A stretch of DNA of 64,000 nucleotides from Gorsachius magnificus (Eukaryota; Chordata; Aves; Pelecaniformes; Ardeidae). The notes under the pieces are model-generated. The model did not search any database, was not told where the DNA came from, and was given only the letters and a program-made list of their open reading frames with translations. A program made the position numbers and the translations under genes. Positions 9,993-22,900 of the stretch are shown here, in pieces. The stretch's first letter is position 1; every line of letters begins with the position of its first letter. The stretch spans positions 12,012,984 through 12,076,983 of the forward strand of contig CM067082.1 of the NCBI GenBank assembly GCA_034008185.1, in the 5' to 3' direction.

Positions 9993-12900
9993 TTTCCGTG
10001 TCCCAGATTATTGCAAATGAGGTGAAAAATGATAAAAATTAGGATGATGCCTGGTCCTATTTCTCAATTCCTCATGGAGCCTGGAGGCACAAACTATTCA
10101 GCAGCTGGGCTGGGAAGGAAAATTCCCCCTCCATGAAACATTATAGCACAGTTGAGCACATTTACTGTTGCACAAAACTTTTCATGGCATCAGCTATTTT
10201 CTTTTGGGAAAGACAAAATACTTGAAAGCACAGCCCTGTTCTGCTGCTGCAATTTTCTAAAGAAATTTCCTCTTTTGCCTGAAAGAATAGCCTGTCATGA
10301 ATATGCATGCGTATGCAGGCACTGGGCAAGCCAGGAGAAGGGAGCGCCTTTCCCAGGGAGCCTGCCCGCGGGATGGTCTGGAGGGGCTGGCCACTTCCAG
10401 TGCCCATCAGTTCAGCCTCCCACTTGGTGAGGCACAGACTAATGGCCTGTTGGAGCTGATCGGATAACAAGAAGGCAGTCCTCTTCCAGGCCTGTATTGA
10501 CTCTATAAGCAGGAAGACCATAAATGCTTCAGCTCCTCGCACGTTCTCCAGAGAATCAAACAAATAATCAAGAGCATTGCATGAGTCAGGAAAAAGCAGG
10601 TATCACTGGGGTCAGAAGAGGAAGAGGAACCTTTCCAAGATGGTGTTAACTCTGGGGGCTCTCTAGTATGCACCATCTTAGGAAGCATGCCTGAAAAATG
10701 AGTACTGATAGGATATTTGTCACGCTCTTTCTCAGCTCAGTGGGGCTTGGGTTGGGAGTCGCTTGTTTCTAAGATTTGTCTTTCTACCATAGTACCATCC
10801 CAGCTCAAAAACATTTATTTGTGAAGCCACAACATATCACCCTGAAGCATGGAGTGGTTTATAAGTTTTAGCATGGTGAATTGGTGAGAAGGAGATTTTC
10901 AAGAATTTTTTTTTACACAGCGCCTGATTTTGGTTGCACAGCTGAATACATTAATTTCTAGAGTGCCAATAAAAGCTGCGGGTACTCAGCATTGCTAGAA
11001 AATAGGTCCCAATATGTCCCATCATGTTGTCCCAAATTTTAGCTTTTTTTGAGCCTACTTTTTTAGAACTGCCCCTTGAACTGGCCTCCGCTCTACCATC
11101 GACATCTTAACCCTTCTTCTGTCTTGTCAACAAAGTTGTTTGTGTAGAAATAAACTCCAGAGGCCATGTTCTGAGATTTTTAGCCCTGAAGTGAGCCAAT
11201 CCATTGACGTCAGTTGTTCAAAGAAAATTTTATCTGCATCTGCACATGAACAAGACAACAGATACCTCTTCCATAGCCTACAGGATTTACCAGATGTGGG
11301 ATGGGACATTATAAGACTGTCCAGTTCTGCTTTTTTATATTCAGCACATTTTTTTTCTCAAAGTGGATGGAATCCACACAATCAGAAAAAGTGCAGCCAT
11401 CATCCTCCCAAGAATAAGTAAGCCCAAGATACCAGGAAAGAGTTCATCTTATTTTCTTGAGAAGGAATGCTTCAAGATACTAACTGATAGATATCATCTT
11501 CCTGTCTGAAACCAACTGTCATGTCCATTACCAGCATCTGTGTGGGTAGAGAAAAGTATTGGAAAGTCAGAAGGTTAAAAAATCAGCAAAACAGAGAACT
11601 TAGCCTGCTTGACAAGTTGGGCAAGTGACCACCTGTCTACCCTTGAGAAAAACAAGCTCTACCTAGAAATGAACCCTTTTTTTGAGCATAGGAATCATGC
11701 AGCCAGGTTGCCTTTCCATCTTGAAATGGTATTAGGAGCTAATCACTGTCTTACTTTTTTTTTTTTTTGCTAGGTATAACATTGTAATTTAGTGGAGTAA
11801 TAGTTTGAAATCACAGTGCTTGAATCCTCACATGTTGTGTGACTTTCAATATGCCAACACTTCAATTCCCACTTCTTAGTCTTGAAATGTATTTGGGATA
11901 ATACACTGCAATGGTTAGATGGTTACTCTAGGCCTTGGAAGGTGCTAAGGTGGTTGAACTGAGCTGTCTTTCAGCAGCGTAGATCTGCTGAAGATACACA
12001 AGTTTTTAATAGTGTGCAGGGAAGAGAATGAAGATGTCAGACTCAAGGCCAAGATCTACCAACTAAAACTCTTTTTTCAAGACGTCTCCTTTTTTTTTTT
12101 TAAAAAATGTTTGTTCAGTTGCAAAGAACATGATAGTTATAGTTACTACTCAGATCTCAGAGCTTACCAGATCAATTTCCAAGAGCCTGTCATGACTGAA
12201 TGCAAGTGGGACCCTGTCTTTTGACAGTCTGGTTTTGATTTGAATGCTATCCAAGCACTTGAATTTAGACTACGTTTTTGAAACATCTAACCTCCAGCCA
12301 CAGTATCCTTAGCCAATGTTTTTGATACTATTATTTACACTGTGTTGTAAAAGTGATGTGTAAGAAACACTTAAAAAATTCAGCACTTCTTCCAAATAGG
12401 CAGCTTCAGAGATGCTAAAAGCAGGCTTCATCAGACTGGATGTGAGTGTTTCCAAGGTAAGCATCTACACCTCTGTTCATTGCCTAGGCAGCTTTTAGTC
12501 AGTGGTGAGTTAGTGTAAGTTAGGGTATGCTTTCACAGTGAAATACACTCTCACATCTGGTCCAGTGAATCATATCCTAAATGCAGTTGACTTTATTGGC
12601 TAGATCGCCACTAATTTTCAGAGGAGCTTAGACACCTCACCCACACATATTATGCACTGCGTACACCTAAAATTAGCAAATATAAATCCCACCTTCGGAT
12701 CTCACTTTCTTTACAACACCAGGGAAGGACACTTTCTAGGCAAATATTTTACTATACTCAAGGGTAAGGCTTGCCATTTAGATTCCTGTTATTAAAAGCC
12801 AATATGTAAATTTCCATCATTCCTTGCACTCGAGTACACTTAAATCGGTCCCAACACCATTGTATCCCATACTTTTCTGTCTCCCCCTCTACACATTGTT

Positions 12901-13663
12901 GGTTGCAGCTTTAAGAGGAAAGCTGTTCCTTCCCCAAAGAGGTATTTTTTTAGTACTATAAATTCAGCTGGGATTAACCTAAGTTCTTCGGAGTTTGTCG
13001 GAGATGCTCATGCAATTGCTGGTTCTCTTTCTTCTTTTCCCTTTTAAAAAAAGTTGGCACTGCTTTATCTCACATACCCACAAGCAGAGAAGCAAGGGAA
13101 AAAGCTCCCAAACACTGTGATGAGTTTCCCCCTTCAAAGAATACTAATGTCAACATCACACTTTGATCCCCGCAGAGAGCCAGAAATGTTTCAGAAATAT
13201 CTCTTTATTCAAATATTTAAGAACTTACAGGCAAGATCCACACCAGGTAACATAATTTAGAGGTTGTACAACTCAGTCCCATAATAAAACACACTGCTCT
13301 CCTTATGCTTAGCTGCACCAGATTTTGCTCGCAGAGCAGAGTCAAAGGACGTTTCACTCAGGTACAGATCTGGGATAACCCTGCCAAACTCAACAGAATT
13401 AAAAGGCTGTGAAATAGAGTAAATCACAGCCACAGAAACTCATTTAATTTTAGCAGAGCTACTCTAGGTTCCCAGCAGCCTAACTAATTGCTTGGCCTTG
13501 TTCCACTTCCCCTAAAGACTGAAGCATCCTTTTTTTTTTTTTCTCTATCAAATATTAACATGAGCCTATGTGTCACATGTCAGAAGATGCTTAATAAACT
13601 GAGCATCCTTCAGCAGCTCCTCTGCAGACCAACCCCAACTGCAGCTCTAGGCTTTCTCTCTGT
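9993..13663. other. single-copy DNA, nothing identified
   Basis: The longest open frame is 133 codons on the minus strand (10563 down to 10162). It has no family motif, no clear start context and no splice borders I can defend. T-runs occur near 10905, 11757 and 12090. No repeat family or RNA gene was recognised. Confidence 0.5.
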
Positions 13664-13682
13664 CCTAACCCTAATCCTAACT
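13664..13682. repeat. short telomere-like motif, three imperfect units
   Basis: CCTAACCCTAATCCTAACT resembles three degenerate CCCTAA units. It is too short to call an interstitial telomeric repeat with confidence and may be chance in a CT-rich stretch. Confidence 0.3.
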
Positions 13683-15734
13683 CAAGGCTTTGGCTGAATC
13701 TTAGTCCAAGATCCTCAGCCATGGCCCAGATGGAAATGTTTTCATGGGCAACTTCTCTGCGCAGCTTATCCCTTCCTTTGGTTATCCCTTGGCAGCCCCC
13801 CTCCAACTGAAGCTGATTTTTATTCAGGAAAAAAACTACAAGGTGGACAAAACAATGAAAACAGAAAAATGAACCCAAGAGTAAGGTGACCAAAGTAAAA
13901 CACAGACAAACAGCAGCAAATGTGAGTAATAGCTGAGAAGGGTAACTCAAGGATAGCAGCAGTAAGGCAGTGTCCTAACAGCTGTGCTCCATCCACTCCC
14001 ATATTTTGCAGCCTATTTATCTTTTACTAGGTGACATTCACTGTCATGCCCTTCAAAACTCACAAGTTTATTGCTGTTTGCATAGTGTAGCTTCCATTCC
14101 CAAAGGCTATATGCCTGACAGGGGAAGAAATATATGTAAATAAGGTTTCCCTATGTTCCCCTTGGCAGCCAGGCAGCTGCACGTCTTCCATTCTGAAACC
14201 TGACAGTTATAAAAACTTGTCAGATACACTGATGGGATTTGGAGCCAAAACGGTAGCAATTTAGTTCGGGATACTGAGACACAAGTATGACTGCAAACCC
14301 TTTTGAGTTGTGGCTGGACAGTTCAGGGTTCAGGCTCTGCATAGGTTGGTACAAATCCTAGACTCATGGAAGGGAAGGCAGATTTTTAAAGTGATTTGGT
14401 GCCCTCTAATGGCAAGGATGCTTCTTACCAAAATGTTCTGAAGAACGCACTTTAACCCCTAAACGGTCATCATCATGCTAAAAAGCTCAGTTCAACTGGT
14501 ATAGTCCTATTTTCAAGAATTAGTTTAGTTGGCTCGCTTGACCGGTAGGACCTCTATCCCACTGGCTAACTGATATTTCTATTTATCATCTGGGCTTTGT
14601 AGAGGCTGAAGCATCTCATGAATTCATATAATTGAGATTCTACTAAGCTTTACACGCACTGTGAGGACACGGCTACCCTGTCAGCTCCGCCACACCAGGA
14701 ATGATGTCTGCTTGCCCTGTCTGAGATGCATCCTATGCTGCCAGAAAAGTCTGCTGGTGCCATGGTAGGAACATGCAGGTTTCATCTGCAGTGACCAAAA
14801 GAAACACTGGGCACTGCAGAACTTGTGCATGCCTCTTTGCAGAAGAATTTGATGAGCTATAGAGTATATTTCTTAAAGATTCAGAATTTGGTGGTGTACA
14901 GTGAGCCGTTCGGAGATCCCTGTAATCACTCAGCCATTCAGTTTCTGGAGCCAGATCATGTTAGCCTCCAAGAGGCACATCAACTGCCCACTGATCAGGC
15001 TGGATTTCCTGGGAAAAATGGAAAATTAGAGAGAAATAGAAATACTTCCATAAATTTAAGCTTTTCCTTCTGCTGCTCTCCCACCCCAAGCTGGTGGTGT
15101 TGTCTCCAACAGGTTTCTAACCATCAGGGTATACTGAGAGCTTTTATAAGATACATACACACGGAGCAATGCAGGTAGCTGCAAGTTTCCGCGCACCTTC
15201 TGTACCCTGGCTGAACAGAAGCTAACTGCAACCAAAATGCCTTTTGTTCACATGGTGTCATGTTAAAATTAATAAGACCCAGAAGATCTGTGGAAGAATC
15301 ATAAGATGCTGAGTGGTTGGGTGATAACATAACAGATGTAATTCAGCTTGGATAAATCCAAAGCAATGAACATAAATAGAAACAAACACAACTCTATCTA
15401 GATACAGTGATAGCCTCCAAATCAGATTTTACCACTCGGAAAAGTGATCTGGCAGTGACTGTTCATGCAGTAACTCTGAAAAAGACAAATTGAATCACTG
15501 AAGAAAGAGTAGATTAAACAAAACATCATTATGACATTATGTTCAAATCCTTTGGTTTGCTGTCTGTATCTCTGGTAATCACAGCTCAACAACAGAGGGC
15601 GGAACCAGAAAGCATTCAGAGAAGTATAACAGAAATGCTCAGCAGCATAGAATAGTTTCCATACAAGTAACAATTAAATAGTCAAAGGTGCACAGCATCA
15701 TGGAAGATGTGGAGAAAATAATTGAGAGAGACTA
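13683..15734. other. single-copy DNA, nothing identified
   Basis: Open frames of 117-119 codons overlap here (13950-13591 minus, 14825-15178 plus) but have hydrophobic or low-complexity composition without recognisable domains. No repeat was identified. Confidence 0.5.
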
Positions 15735-15925
15735 TCTGCTGGTTTTCATACTACAAGAACTAGGGGTACCAAATGCTTTTAAGTCACAGGTTTAAAACCA
15801 GAAAGTGATCCTTTTTCGCATGCCCCTCCCATCTCCCATTAAATGTTGAAATTAATTGCCCCAGAATTTTGGGGGTTAAAGATGAGCTGGACCCATGCCT
15901 GAAGGATAGATCCATCAAGATCTTC
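15735..15925 (+). mobile_element. ancient CR1 LINE 3' fragment
   Basis: The order of short matches follows the 3' part of old CR1 elements in sense orientation: an 'aactaggggtac' block, a 'caggtttaaaac' block, a region corresponding to 'gttcaaaga...ctggac', and 'ggatagatccatcaa' near 15905-15918. Divergence is high and there are many indels, so this is an old, immobile relic. The exact ends are uncertain by tens of bases. Confidence 0.5.
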
Positions 15926-16409
15926 GTAAGCATGATAGACTTGAATTCAGGGATTTCCTACCACCCATGGCTGGAAGCTGGGAGGAGGAAGAGAGGAATT
16001 GTTCATGGAGGCAAGGAAAAGGAAAGGTAGCAGATCTCCCACATCTTCCAACATTGTCTGCCTTAGTACTGCTGAACGTGAGAAAAGGAGCATGTGAGAC
16101 CTGTGGCTGAAGCAATAATGAAGGTATGTCTCCCCTGTGGCTTAATCAGATATTTAACATTATTTTCCTGAAAATCCTGAGACAGATGAAAAGAAGATGC
16201 ACAAGTAGTGTTTATTTTGGCAGTTACCAATAACATAAAAGCTTGGCATTGCTCAAAATGCTCTATGCTGAAGCCCTTTCCTAGAATATTCAATACACTT
16301 TAAAGCTAGGAGATGTCAGCTGTTCTCATCTGGCAACCAAATACTGCTCTCTCCTCCCAGCTGTCTTTGAATTTTTTCTGGTGACTTCTCTTCAGCTTCT
16401 TTCTGTCTT
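15926..16409. other. single-copy DNA between CR1 relics
   Basis: No feature recognised. The last 100 bases may still belong to the following CR1 relic. Confidence 0.45.
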
Positions 16410-17065
16410 CCAGAAAGATAATCAGTTTAGATTTGAGGATATTGAGATTTGGCATGCCTACTGTTCTCTTCAGCTCATTCCAGTGACAAATCTCCTTCAT
16501 TACTGAAAGCACTTGTCTAATTGTCGTTTGAATTCATCTTGGTTTTGCACTCAACTGGGAGTTCTTGCTGTGCCTTTTTCTACAAAAAAGACTTCTAAAC
16601 CTGGTGATTTTCTCCCCTGAGAGTTGATTACACACTCTAACCATGTCTCTTGCTGTGGTACTACGTAGTACATGTGCAGAGCCATGGACAGAAACTCTAC
16701 AAAGTGCAACAACACTCCCTCCCTCTTCCAGTTAATGCATTCCCCTGACCGAGCCCTTTAGAAGAGTTGATTACACACTCTAACCATGTCTCTTGCTGTG
16801 GTACTACGTAGTACATGTGCAGAGCCATGGACAGAAACTCTACAAAGTGCAACAACACTCCCTCCCTCTTGCCTCTGCACCAGTTAATGCATTCCCCTGA
16901 CCGAGCCCTTTAGAAGAGCCAAGACTCTGCCAGGACTCTCAGTCTCCTTTTGGATAAACTAAGTAAATAGAGCTCTTCAAGTCTGTCAAGAACAGCATCA
17001 TTCTTCAGCCTTTGAATAGAATTTATGGTTCCTTACTACCTTGTCTCACTTAAGCTCTTTTTAAA
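16410..17065 (-). mobile_element. ancient CR1 LINE fragment (CR1-Y/L3-like), with internal duplication
   Basis: On the plus strand the antisense of the CR1 reverse-transcriptase C-terminus is recognisable: a block around 16580-16650 (acttctaaacctggtgattt, then ttgattacacactctaacc) and a block around 16940-17010 (ccttttggataaactaagta, agagctcttcaagtctgtca, cctttgaatag). In old amniote CR1 these blocks lie close together. Here they are separated by extra DNA that is itself duplicated in tandem (16621-16915). The copy is too diverged to encode protein and is a dead relic. Confidence 0.6.
16621..16915. repeat. near-perfect tandem duplication, units of 143 and 152 bp
   Basis: Unit 1 spans 16621-16763 and unit 2 spans 16764-16915. 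By eye they are identical except for a 9-bp difference: unit 2 has GCCTCTGCA before the shared CAGTTAATG. Each unit contains the perfect 14-bp palindrome GTACTACGTAGTAC (16658-16671 and 16801-16814). The host CR1 relic is ancient and heavily mutated, whereas the two units barely differ, so the duplication is recent or an assembly artefact. Confidence 0.92.
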
Positions 17066-18184
17066 ACCCTGACAATTGAAATTAATTCAGGATCCCTGTA
17101 GCATCATGAAAGGTGCTAGAGGCAAAATGCCTCTACACCTACTCTAGTATTGTTATACTAAACTATTACATCAGGACTTCATGCCTGATTTCTTGCACGA
17201 TGGCCCTTCCTTCTTCCCGTTTTTTTTCCAGAGTGGCTGCTGTGGAGGATATGGTCCTTGTTTGGTAACTCTGACCCAAACACCCTGCTCCTAAATGTCA
17301 CAACTCCTGTGAAAGCCAATTACTGCACAGTAGGTTCATAAGATCCAGAAATTCAATAAATGAGCTGGAAAGTATCCTAGAAAAGAGATTAATTTTGGAT
17401 AGTCTGAGTCTTGGTGTACTTGCATGTGATTTACAGTTAACATCTGACCCACCTGAAGGCTGTGGAGGGACCGTACACAAAAGCAGTGCCCTAGTTCCTT
17501 TTCCATGTAATTTACATCCCAAATGAATATTTGATATCTGCAGGCACCACAAATTACAATTCAGAGTTGGAGAGAGAAACCACAGTAAAGTCCTTGGTGT
17601 CATGGAGGAGCATCTTCCTAAGAGGGTCACTTAGAGAAAAACACGACCGAGGTGATATTGCCCTTCAAGGAGCTTTCTGTCCATGGCTTAGTGCTTTTAT
17701 TACATTGTACCACTGCTGCAGAGAGAAAGAGATCTTATGCTATTAGAGCAGAGAAAAGCTTCATTATGGTTCCACACCCTCAGGCATGTGAAAACCAAGT
17801 GCTTCAGCACCTTCCAGGATTAGGCTGATAAAGATGAGAGGAAAATACGTTCTGGAGCAATGAGCTATTAAAAGACCAGATAAATAATTTAGACAGAGGC
17901 ATTTCTTGGTGTGGTTGAATATATTCCTGGAACATGGTTACTTATCTCCTCTTTGCAATTATACACCTGTACAGTGGTTAGTATTTTGGGAGGTAAAAAT
18001 CCCCATATGGCTCTACTGAATAATAGCATGTCAGAGTGCTTTTCCTTCAGGGTCTCTGCTTTAAGGCTCTTATACAATGCATAGTCTGAAATACAGCAAC
18101 AATTGCCTTAGTCTGCTTTGCAGCCACACCTGGATCCATCACATACAAGTACCTTACCAAAATATTTTACCAAGACTCACATTC
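17066..18184. other. single-copy DNA before the long CR1
   Basis: Only short frames (60-110 codons) without recognisable products. The bases just before 18185 may include the 5' edge of the CR1 copy, whose truncation point is not sharp. Confidence 0.5.
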
Positions 18185-19968
18185 AGGGGATCATCAGGGG
18201 ATCCAAAGAGAATCTCCATCCTTTATTTGATGCAGGGGGAACATTGCCACCAAGGATAAGGAAAAGGCTGAGGTACTTAATGCCTTCTTTGCCTCAGTCT
18301 TGAATGGTCTGACCAGTTATCCCCAGGGTACTCAGCCCCATGAGCTGGAAGACAAGGATGGAGAGCAGAATAAATGCCCCATAATCCAGGAGGAAGCAGT
18401 TAAAACCTGTTGCATCACCTGGACACTCACAAGTCTATGGGGCCGGATGGGATCCACCCAAGGGTACTGAGGAAGCTGGCAGAAGTGGTCGCCAAGCCAC
18501 TCTCCATTATTTATCATCAGTCCTGGATAACAGGGGATGTCCCAGTTGACGGGAGGTTAGCCAGTGTGACGCCCATCTACAAGAAGGGCCGGAAGGAGGA
18601 TCTGGGGAACTACATGCCTGTCAGCCTGACCTTGGTACTGGGCAAGATTATGGAGCAATTTATCCTGCGTGCACTCACCAGGCACATGTAGGACAACCAG
18701 GGGGTCAGACCCAGCCAGCATGGGTTCATGAAAGGCAAGTTCTGTTTGACCAACCTGATCTCCTTCTATGAGAAGGTGACCCACCTAGTGGATGAAGGAA
18801 AGGCTGTAGATTTTATTTACTTGAACTTTAGTAAAGCCTTTGGCACTGTCTCCCACAGCATTCTCCTGGAGAAGCTGGCGGCTCATGGCTTAGACAGGCA
18901 TACTCTTCACTGGGTAAAAAACTGTCTGGATGACCAGGGCCAAAGAGTGGTGGTGAATGGAGTTAAATCCAGGTGGAGGCCAGTCACAAGCGGTGTCCCC
19001 CAGGGCTCAGTTCTAGGGCCGGTCTTGTTTAATATCTTTATCAATGACCTGGACGAGGGGACTGAGTACACCCTCAGTAAGTTTGCAGATGACACTAAAC
19101 TGTGTGGGAGTGTTGATCTGCTCAAAGGCAGGGATGCTCTGCAGAGGGATCTGGACAGTCTGAATTGATGGGCTGTGGCCAGTTGTATGAGGTTTAACAA
19201 GGCCAAGTACTGGGTCCTGCACTTTGGTCACAACAACCCCATGCAACACTACAGGCTTGGGGAAGCATGGTTGGAAATCTGCCTGGCAGAAAAGGACCTG
19301 GGGGTGTTGGTCAACAGCCAGCTGAATATGAGCCAGCAGTGTGCCCAGGTGGCCAAGAAGGCCAATGGCATCCTGGCTTGTATCAGGAATAGTGTGGCCA
19401 GCAGGAGTAGGGAAGTGGTCGTGCCCCTGTACTCGGCACTGGTGAGGCTGCACCTTGAATGCTGTGTTGAGTTTTGGTCCCCTCACTACAACATGGAGAA
19501 CATTGAGGCACTGGAGATCATCCAGAGGAGAATAACAAAACTGGTGAGGGGTCTGGAGCACAAGTCTGATGAGGAGCAGCTGAGGGAACTGGGGTTGTTC
19601 AGCCTGGAGAAGAGGAGGCTGAGGGGAGACCTGATCACCCTCTACAACTGCCTGACAGGAGGATGTAGTGAAGTGGGTGTCAGTCTTTTTTCCCAGGTAA
19701 CTAGCTATAGGACAAGAGGAAATGGCCTCAAGTTGCATCAGGGGAGGTTTCAGTTGGGTATTAGGAAAAATTTCTTTACTGAAAGAGTGGTCAAGCATTG
19801 GAACAAGCTGCTCAGAGAGGTGCTGGAGTCACCATCCCTGGAGGTGTTAAAAAAATGTGTAGACATGACACTTTGGGACATGGTTTAGTAGGTATATTGG
19901 TGTTGGCTTGACAGTTGGACTTGATAATCTTGGAGGTCTTTTCCAACCTTAAGGTTTCTATGATTATA
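18185..19968 (+). mobile_element. 5'-truncated CR1 LINE, about 1.8 kb
   Basis: This is a sense-strand CR1 copy covering the C-terminal two thirds of ORF2 and the short 3' UTR. The reverse-transcriptase frame runs 18410-19888 in one phase and ends in the family's ...DMV terminus, followed by the 3' UTR (ttggacttgataatcttgg, then ggtcttttccaacc) and a final TTCTATGATT near 19957-19966. The endonuclease domain and ORF1 are missing, as usual for CR1, which integrates with strong 5' truncation. No clear target duplication is seen. The copy is the best preserved in the window. Confidence 0.95.
18410..19888 (+). pseudogene. CR1 ORF2 reverse transcriptase, broken
   Basis: In life this domain copies CR1 RNA at the target site. 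Segments read MGPDGIHPRVLRKLAE (about 18435-18482), VTPIYKKGRKED (about 18570), [15 protein letters not shown] (about 18990) and the catalytic FADD box at 19082-19093. The frame is broken by TAG at 18689-18691 (where related copies have Gln) and TGA at 19166-19168 (where they have Arg), both explicable as C-to-T changes. A one-base loss near 18400 shifts the upstream part out of frame. In motif A the family reads YLDFSKAFD, but here the first Asp is Asn (AAC, 18824-18826) and the last is Gly (GGC, 18842-18844), so the enzyme would be inactive even if read through. The opposite-strand 261-codon frame is a shadow. Confidence 0.93.
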
Positions 19969-22900
19969 ACTCCCAATAAAAAAGAGGTTGGGTTTGTGAG
20001 AAGAAGAGGAAGAGTAAGACAAGGATCTGACAGCTTCTCTTTGCACAGACAATTACGGCCCAACCAGAGCAGTCCCTCAAAGACCAGAGGAGTTTGGTCC
20101 CTCTGCAGTTACTAATCACAAGAGAGAACTGGCAGAAAGGAATGTTGCAGAAATCTACTATAAAGACTTCTTCCCTTCTGGAAAGTCCTACAGATCTGAG
20201 TAGGGATGAAGCCAGTAGTTTCACAAAAGCAGAATAGGGAATAAGATCCCTCCCATTATGCAAACAAAAAGAAATAGAGTGCTCAGCCTTCTGCACAGTG
20301 ACTTCAGTGCTGTTTCAGAAAAGGATATTTTAAGGTGCTGATTCACACCCAGTCCTAATGAAAGAGGCAACATCCCTGAACTCTCCTAGATACCCCACTG
20401 GACCTCCTTTCCACAAAAAAACCTCCTCAAAATGAATTAGAAACTCTACAGGAAAGCCAGAACAAAACTGTGCCATCCTTTGCTACACTCTGCAGTACTT
20501 TCCTCTAAAGTACGTACTAAATAATGCTTTCCAAATAACATAATTTCTGCCTTAAGAAAAATACCCCACACTATTCCCAGCAACAGGGACAATCTCTTTA
20601 CACCACTGTCAGTATGTGTCATGCCTCAGCCATATCAGAACCTACAACAGGAACATCTGGGCAGATTAAAAATCTGAAGTACCGCTTCATCTGATGGTGC
20701 ATGAGTGCCACCCTCTGTGCCTGGCTTTACTTCAGACCTGGAACAAGAGCTTGGGCAAAGCACAGATGTTCACAGACACGTTGATTACGTGCTCACATTA
20801 TAGCAGTGGCGGTGGGCAAGTGCTGTGGGATCTTCTGTTGCCATAATAACTACGTATCTCCCAAGTTTTGAAACATCAGCTCCACTTGCTCCCAACTATT
20901 CGATGGCAGTTTATTTTCCTGGCAGTGACCACATGGTGGTGGTGTATCACCATGAGTTCAATGTTCAGGTCTGACTCCCAGGAACAGAATACTCAGTTAA
21001 AGGAGCTGGAAATTTACAGCATGGTACATTTACAAGGATGCTTGTAGAGTGAGCCCTCTAAGCCCACTTTACCTCAGAATTTATACTCACTGCTTAGATG
21101 TTTTGCTTACGGGATTGAGTGGCTTTCCAGTCAAAAATATCATAGAATTTTTCTGACAACAGATGTATCTCTCAGCAGGTACATCCAAATGCAGCAGTAT
21201 TTGGAATTACACACAGAGAACTTAATATATTTGTCCATCTGATTCATCTCCCAACCTTTTCTTTTTAAAAATACTCCTTTGATACTATATGCACTTTCAA
21301 GAAAAAAAAAATGCTTCTGAGAACTCCTTTAGAGTCAAGCAATGTCAAATCCTTATTCTTCTGAATTTCTTCTGAAAACTCTTCCTCCATAAAGCTTTTC
21401 AGCCATGCTTCACCAAAGGCAGGTGCTAAAAAGAATGTGTACTGCATTGTCATTGTGCTTTTCAGCCCATTCACAATATAGGCCTTAAATTAGCTACTAT
21501 ATGTCCTTGACTGAATGTAGACAGTGACAGCCTGATCTAATACGCAGTGAAGTCAATGGGAGCCTTTCACTTTTGCCTCATTTGGCCCTCAATCAAGTTC
21601 AAAGTTGCCTGGTTCAGGAACCAGATCTTCTATGTTTGTACAAAGATGATTATTCTCCAGTATGGATGTAGGTTACAAAAAAATCCATTAGGACTTTGTG
21701 AACAAAAGGAACTATATGTAACAAAGACAGCATGTCTCAAACCAACAGAGATATTAGCTCCAGTTTAATTGGTTTGAAACGAGGGCAGATCATCAACAGG
21801 GACAGGAGAACTGGTTTGGACTTAATGAGAAATGCATCATTTCCCACTCACAAACTTTCACTTCAAACTCACCCTAAACTTTCAGAGTCAAAAGTATTAT
21901 AACGATCATTTTCCTTGTGTTGTCATGAGCCTTTCTACTTTTATGTTTTAGTAAGGATCAGAGAAATACATACCACCACAGAAAGAGGGCTCTTTTTGCA
22001 AAGGGAGTGACTACATGCAGAAAATCTAAGCAATTTCATGAAATATTGTATTCCTGGATATTTTCTAGACCAAATGCACACAGGCTCTGACAGTTCAGAT
22101 GGGCCACTATAACATTTTACCTTCTGACTGGAAAGTGCCTACCTTCTGTGCTTTGGAAGTGTAGTGTGTTTGGTATCACAACCCTTTTTTGGTGTAGGCA
22201 ACTTTCAGTGTGCCTTCTTAAACTCTTTGGTATTGGAGAAAATATTAATCCACATCCACCTATTTCAAATACTTATTAGGTACCAAGTCCCCATGGAGCT
22301 GCTGCTCACCCAGGAAGCACTGAAATTCCCCAGATATCTGCCTTTTTTTTTTTGCTGCTGAACATTTGTGGATCCACCCAAGTTCTCATAATACGAAGGA
22401 GACAGATGTCTGCTTCCTCTGTCCTGACTTTAGGGCCAGCTCCATTAGTGTTTTCAGAAAACACTTACTGGATCAAACCTCTCTGGAAGGCTGACATGCA
22501 GGACTTTCTGCCCTGAAACTGAAACTTGATGAGTTAGAGCTCTCACTCAGATCTGGGATCTTCAGATTTGCTCTGTTTGCTTTGGAGTGGGTTTTGAATC
22601 AAAATCTTCTACTGCCCAGGGTAGATGATGAACCTGGCCAATACAGCATTTTAAGGAGGTCTTCCCTGTTAAAATGGATTCTTGCATAAATTATCTAAAT
22701 ATCCAGAAAAATAAATGTTGGAAATATCTCTAGAGCCTTTGGTTAATGTTCTCAGCTGAGAAAGCAAAGGACAAAACTGAGGCCTGTATTTCCCCCAAGT
22801 CCATGGTAACTGGATTATTGGTATGGTCGGAAAGGAGGTATCACTTTGAAAACAGCAGTAGGTGCCTGATTCAGATCTGTTAAGGCTTCTAGAAGCTGGA

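Noticed and set aside
13591..13950. Frame with an N-terminal hydrophobic segment (possible signal-anchor protein)
   Set aside because: The C-terminal half is a low-complexity Leu/Gly/Glu stretch from degenerate repeats and no domain or splice context supports it.
19013..19798. 261-codon minus-strand frame
   Set aside because: It is the antisense shadow of the CR1 reverse transcriptase; the plus strand carries the recognisable protein.
21125..21155. ATCATAGAATTTTT as a CR1 3' end
   Set aside because: Only the short ATCATAGAAT word matches; the expected GGTTGGAA block does not follow.
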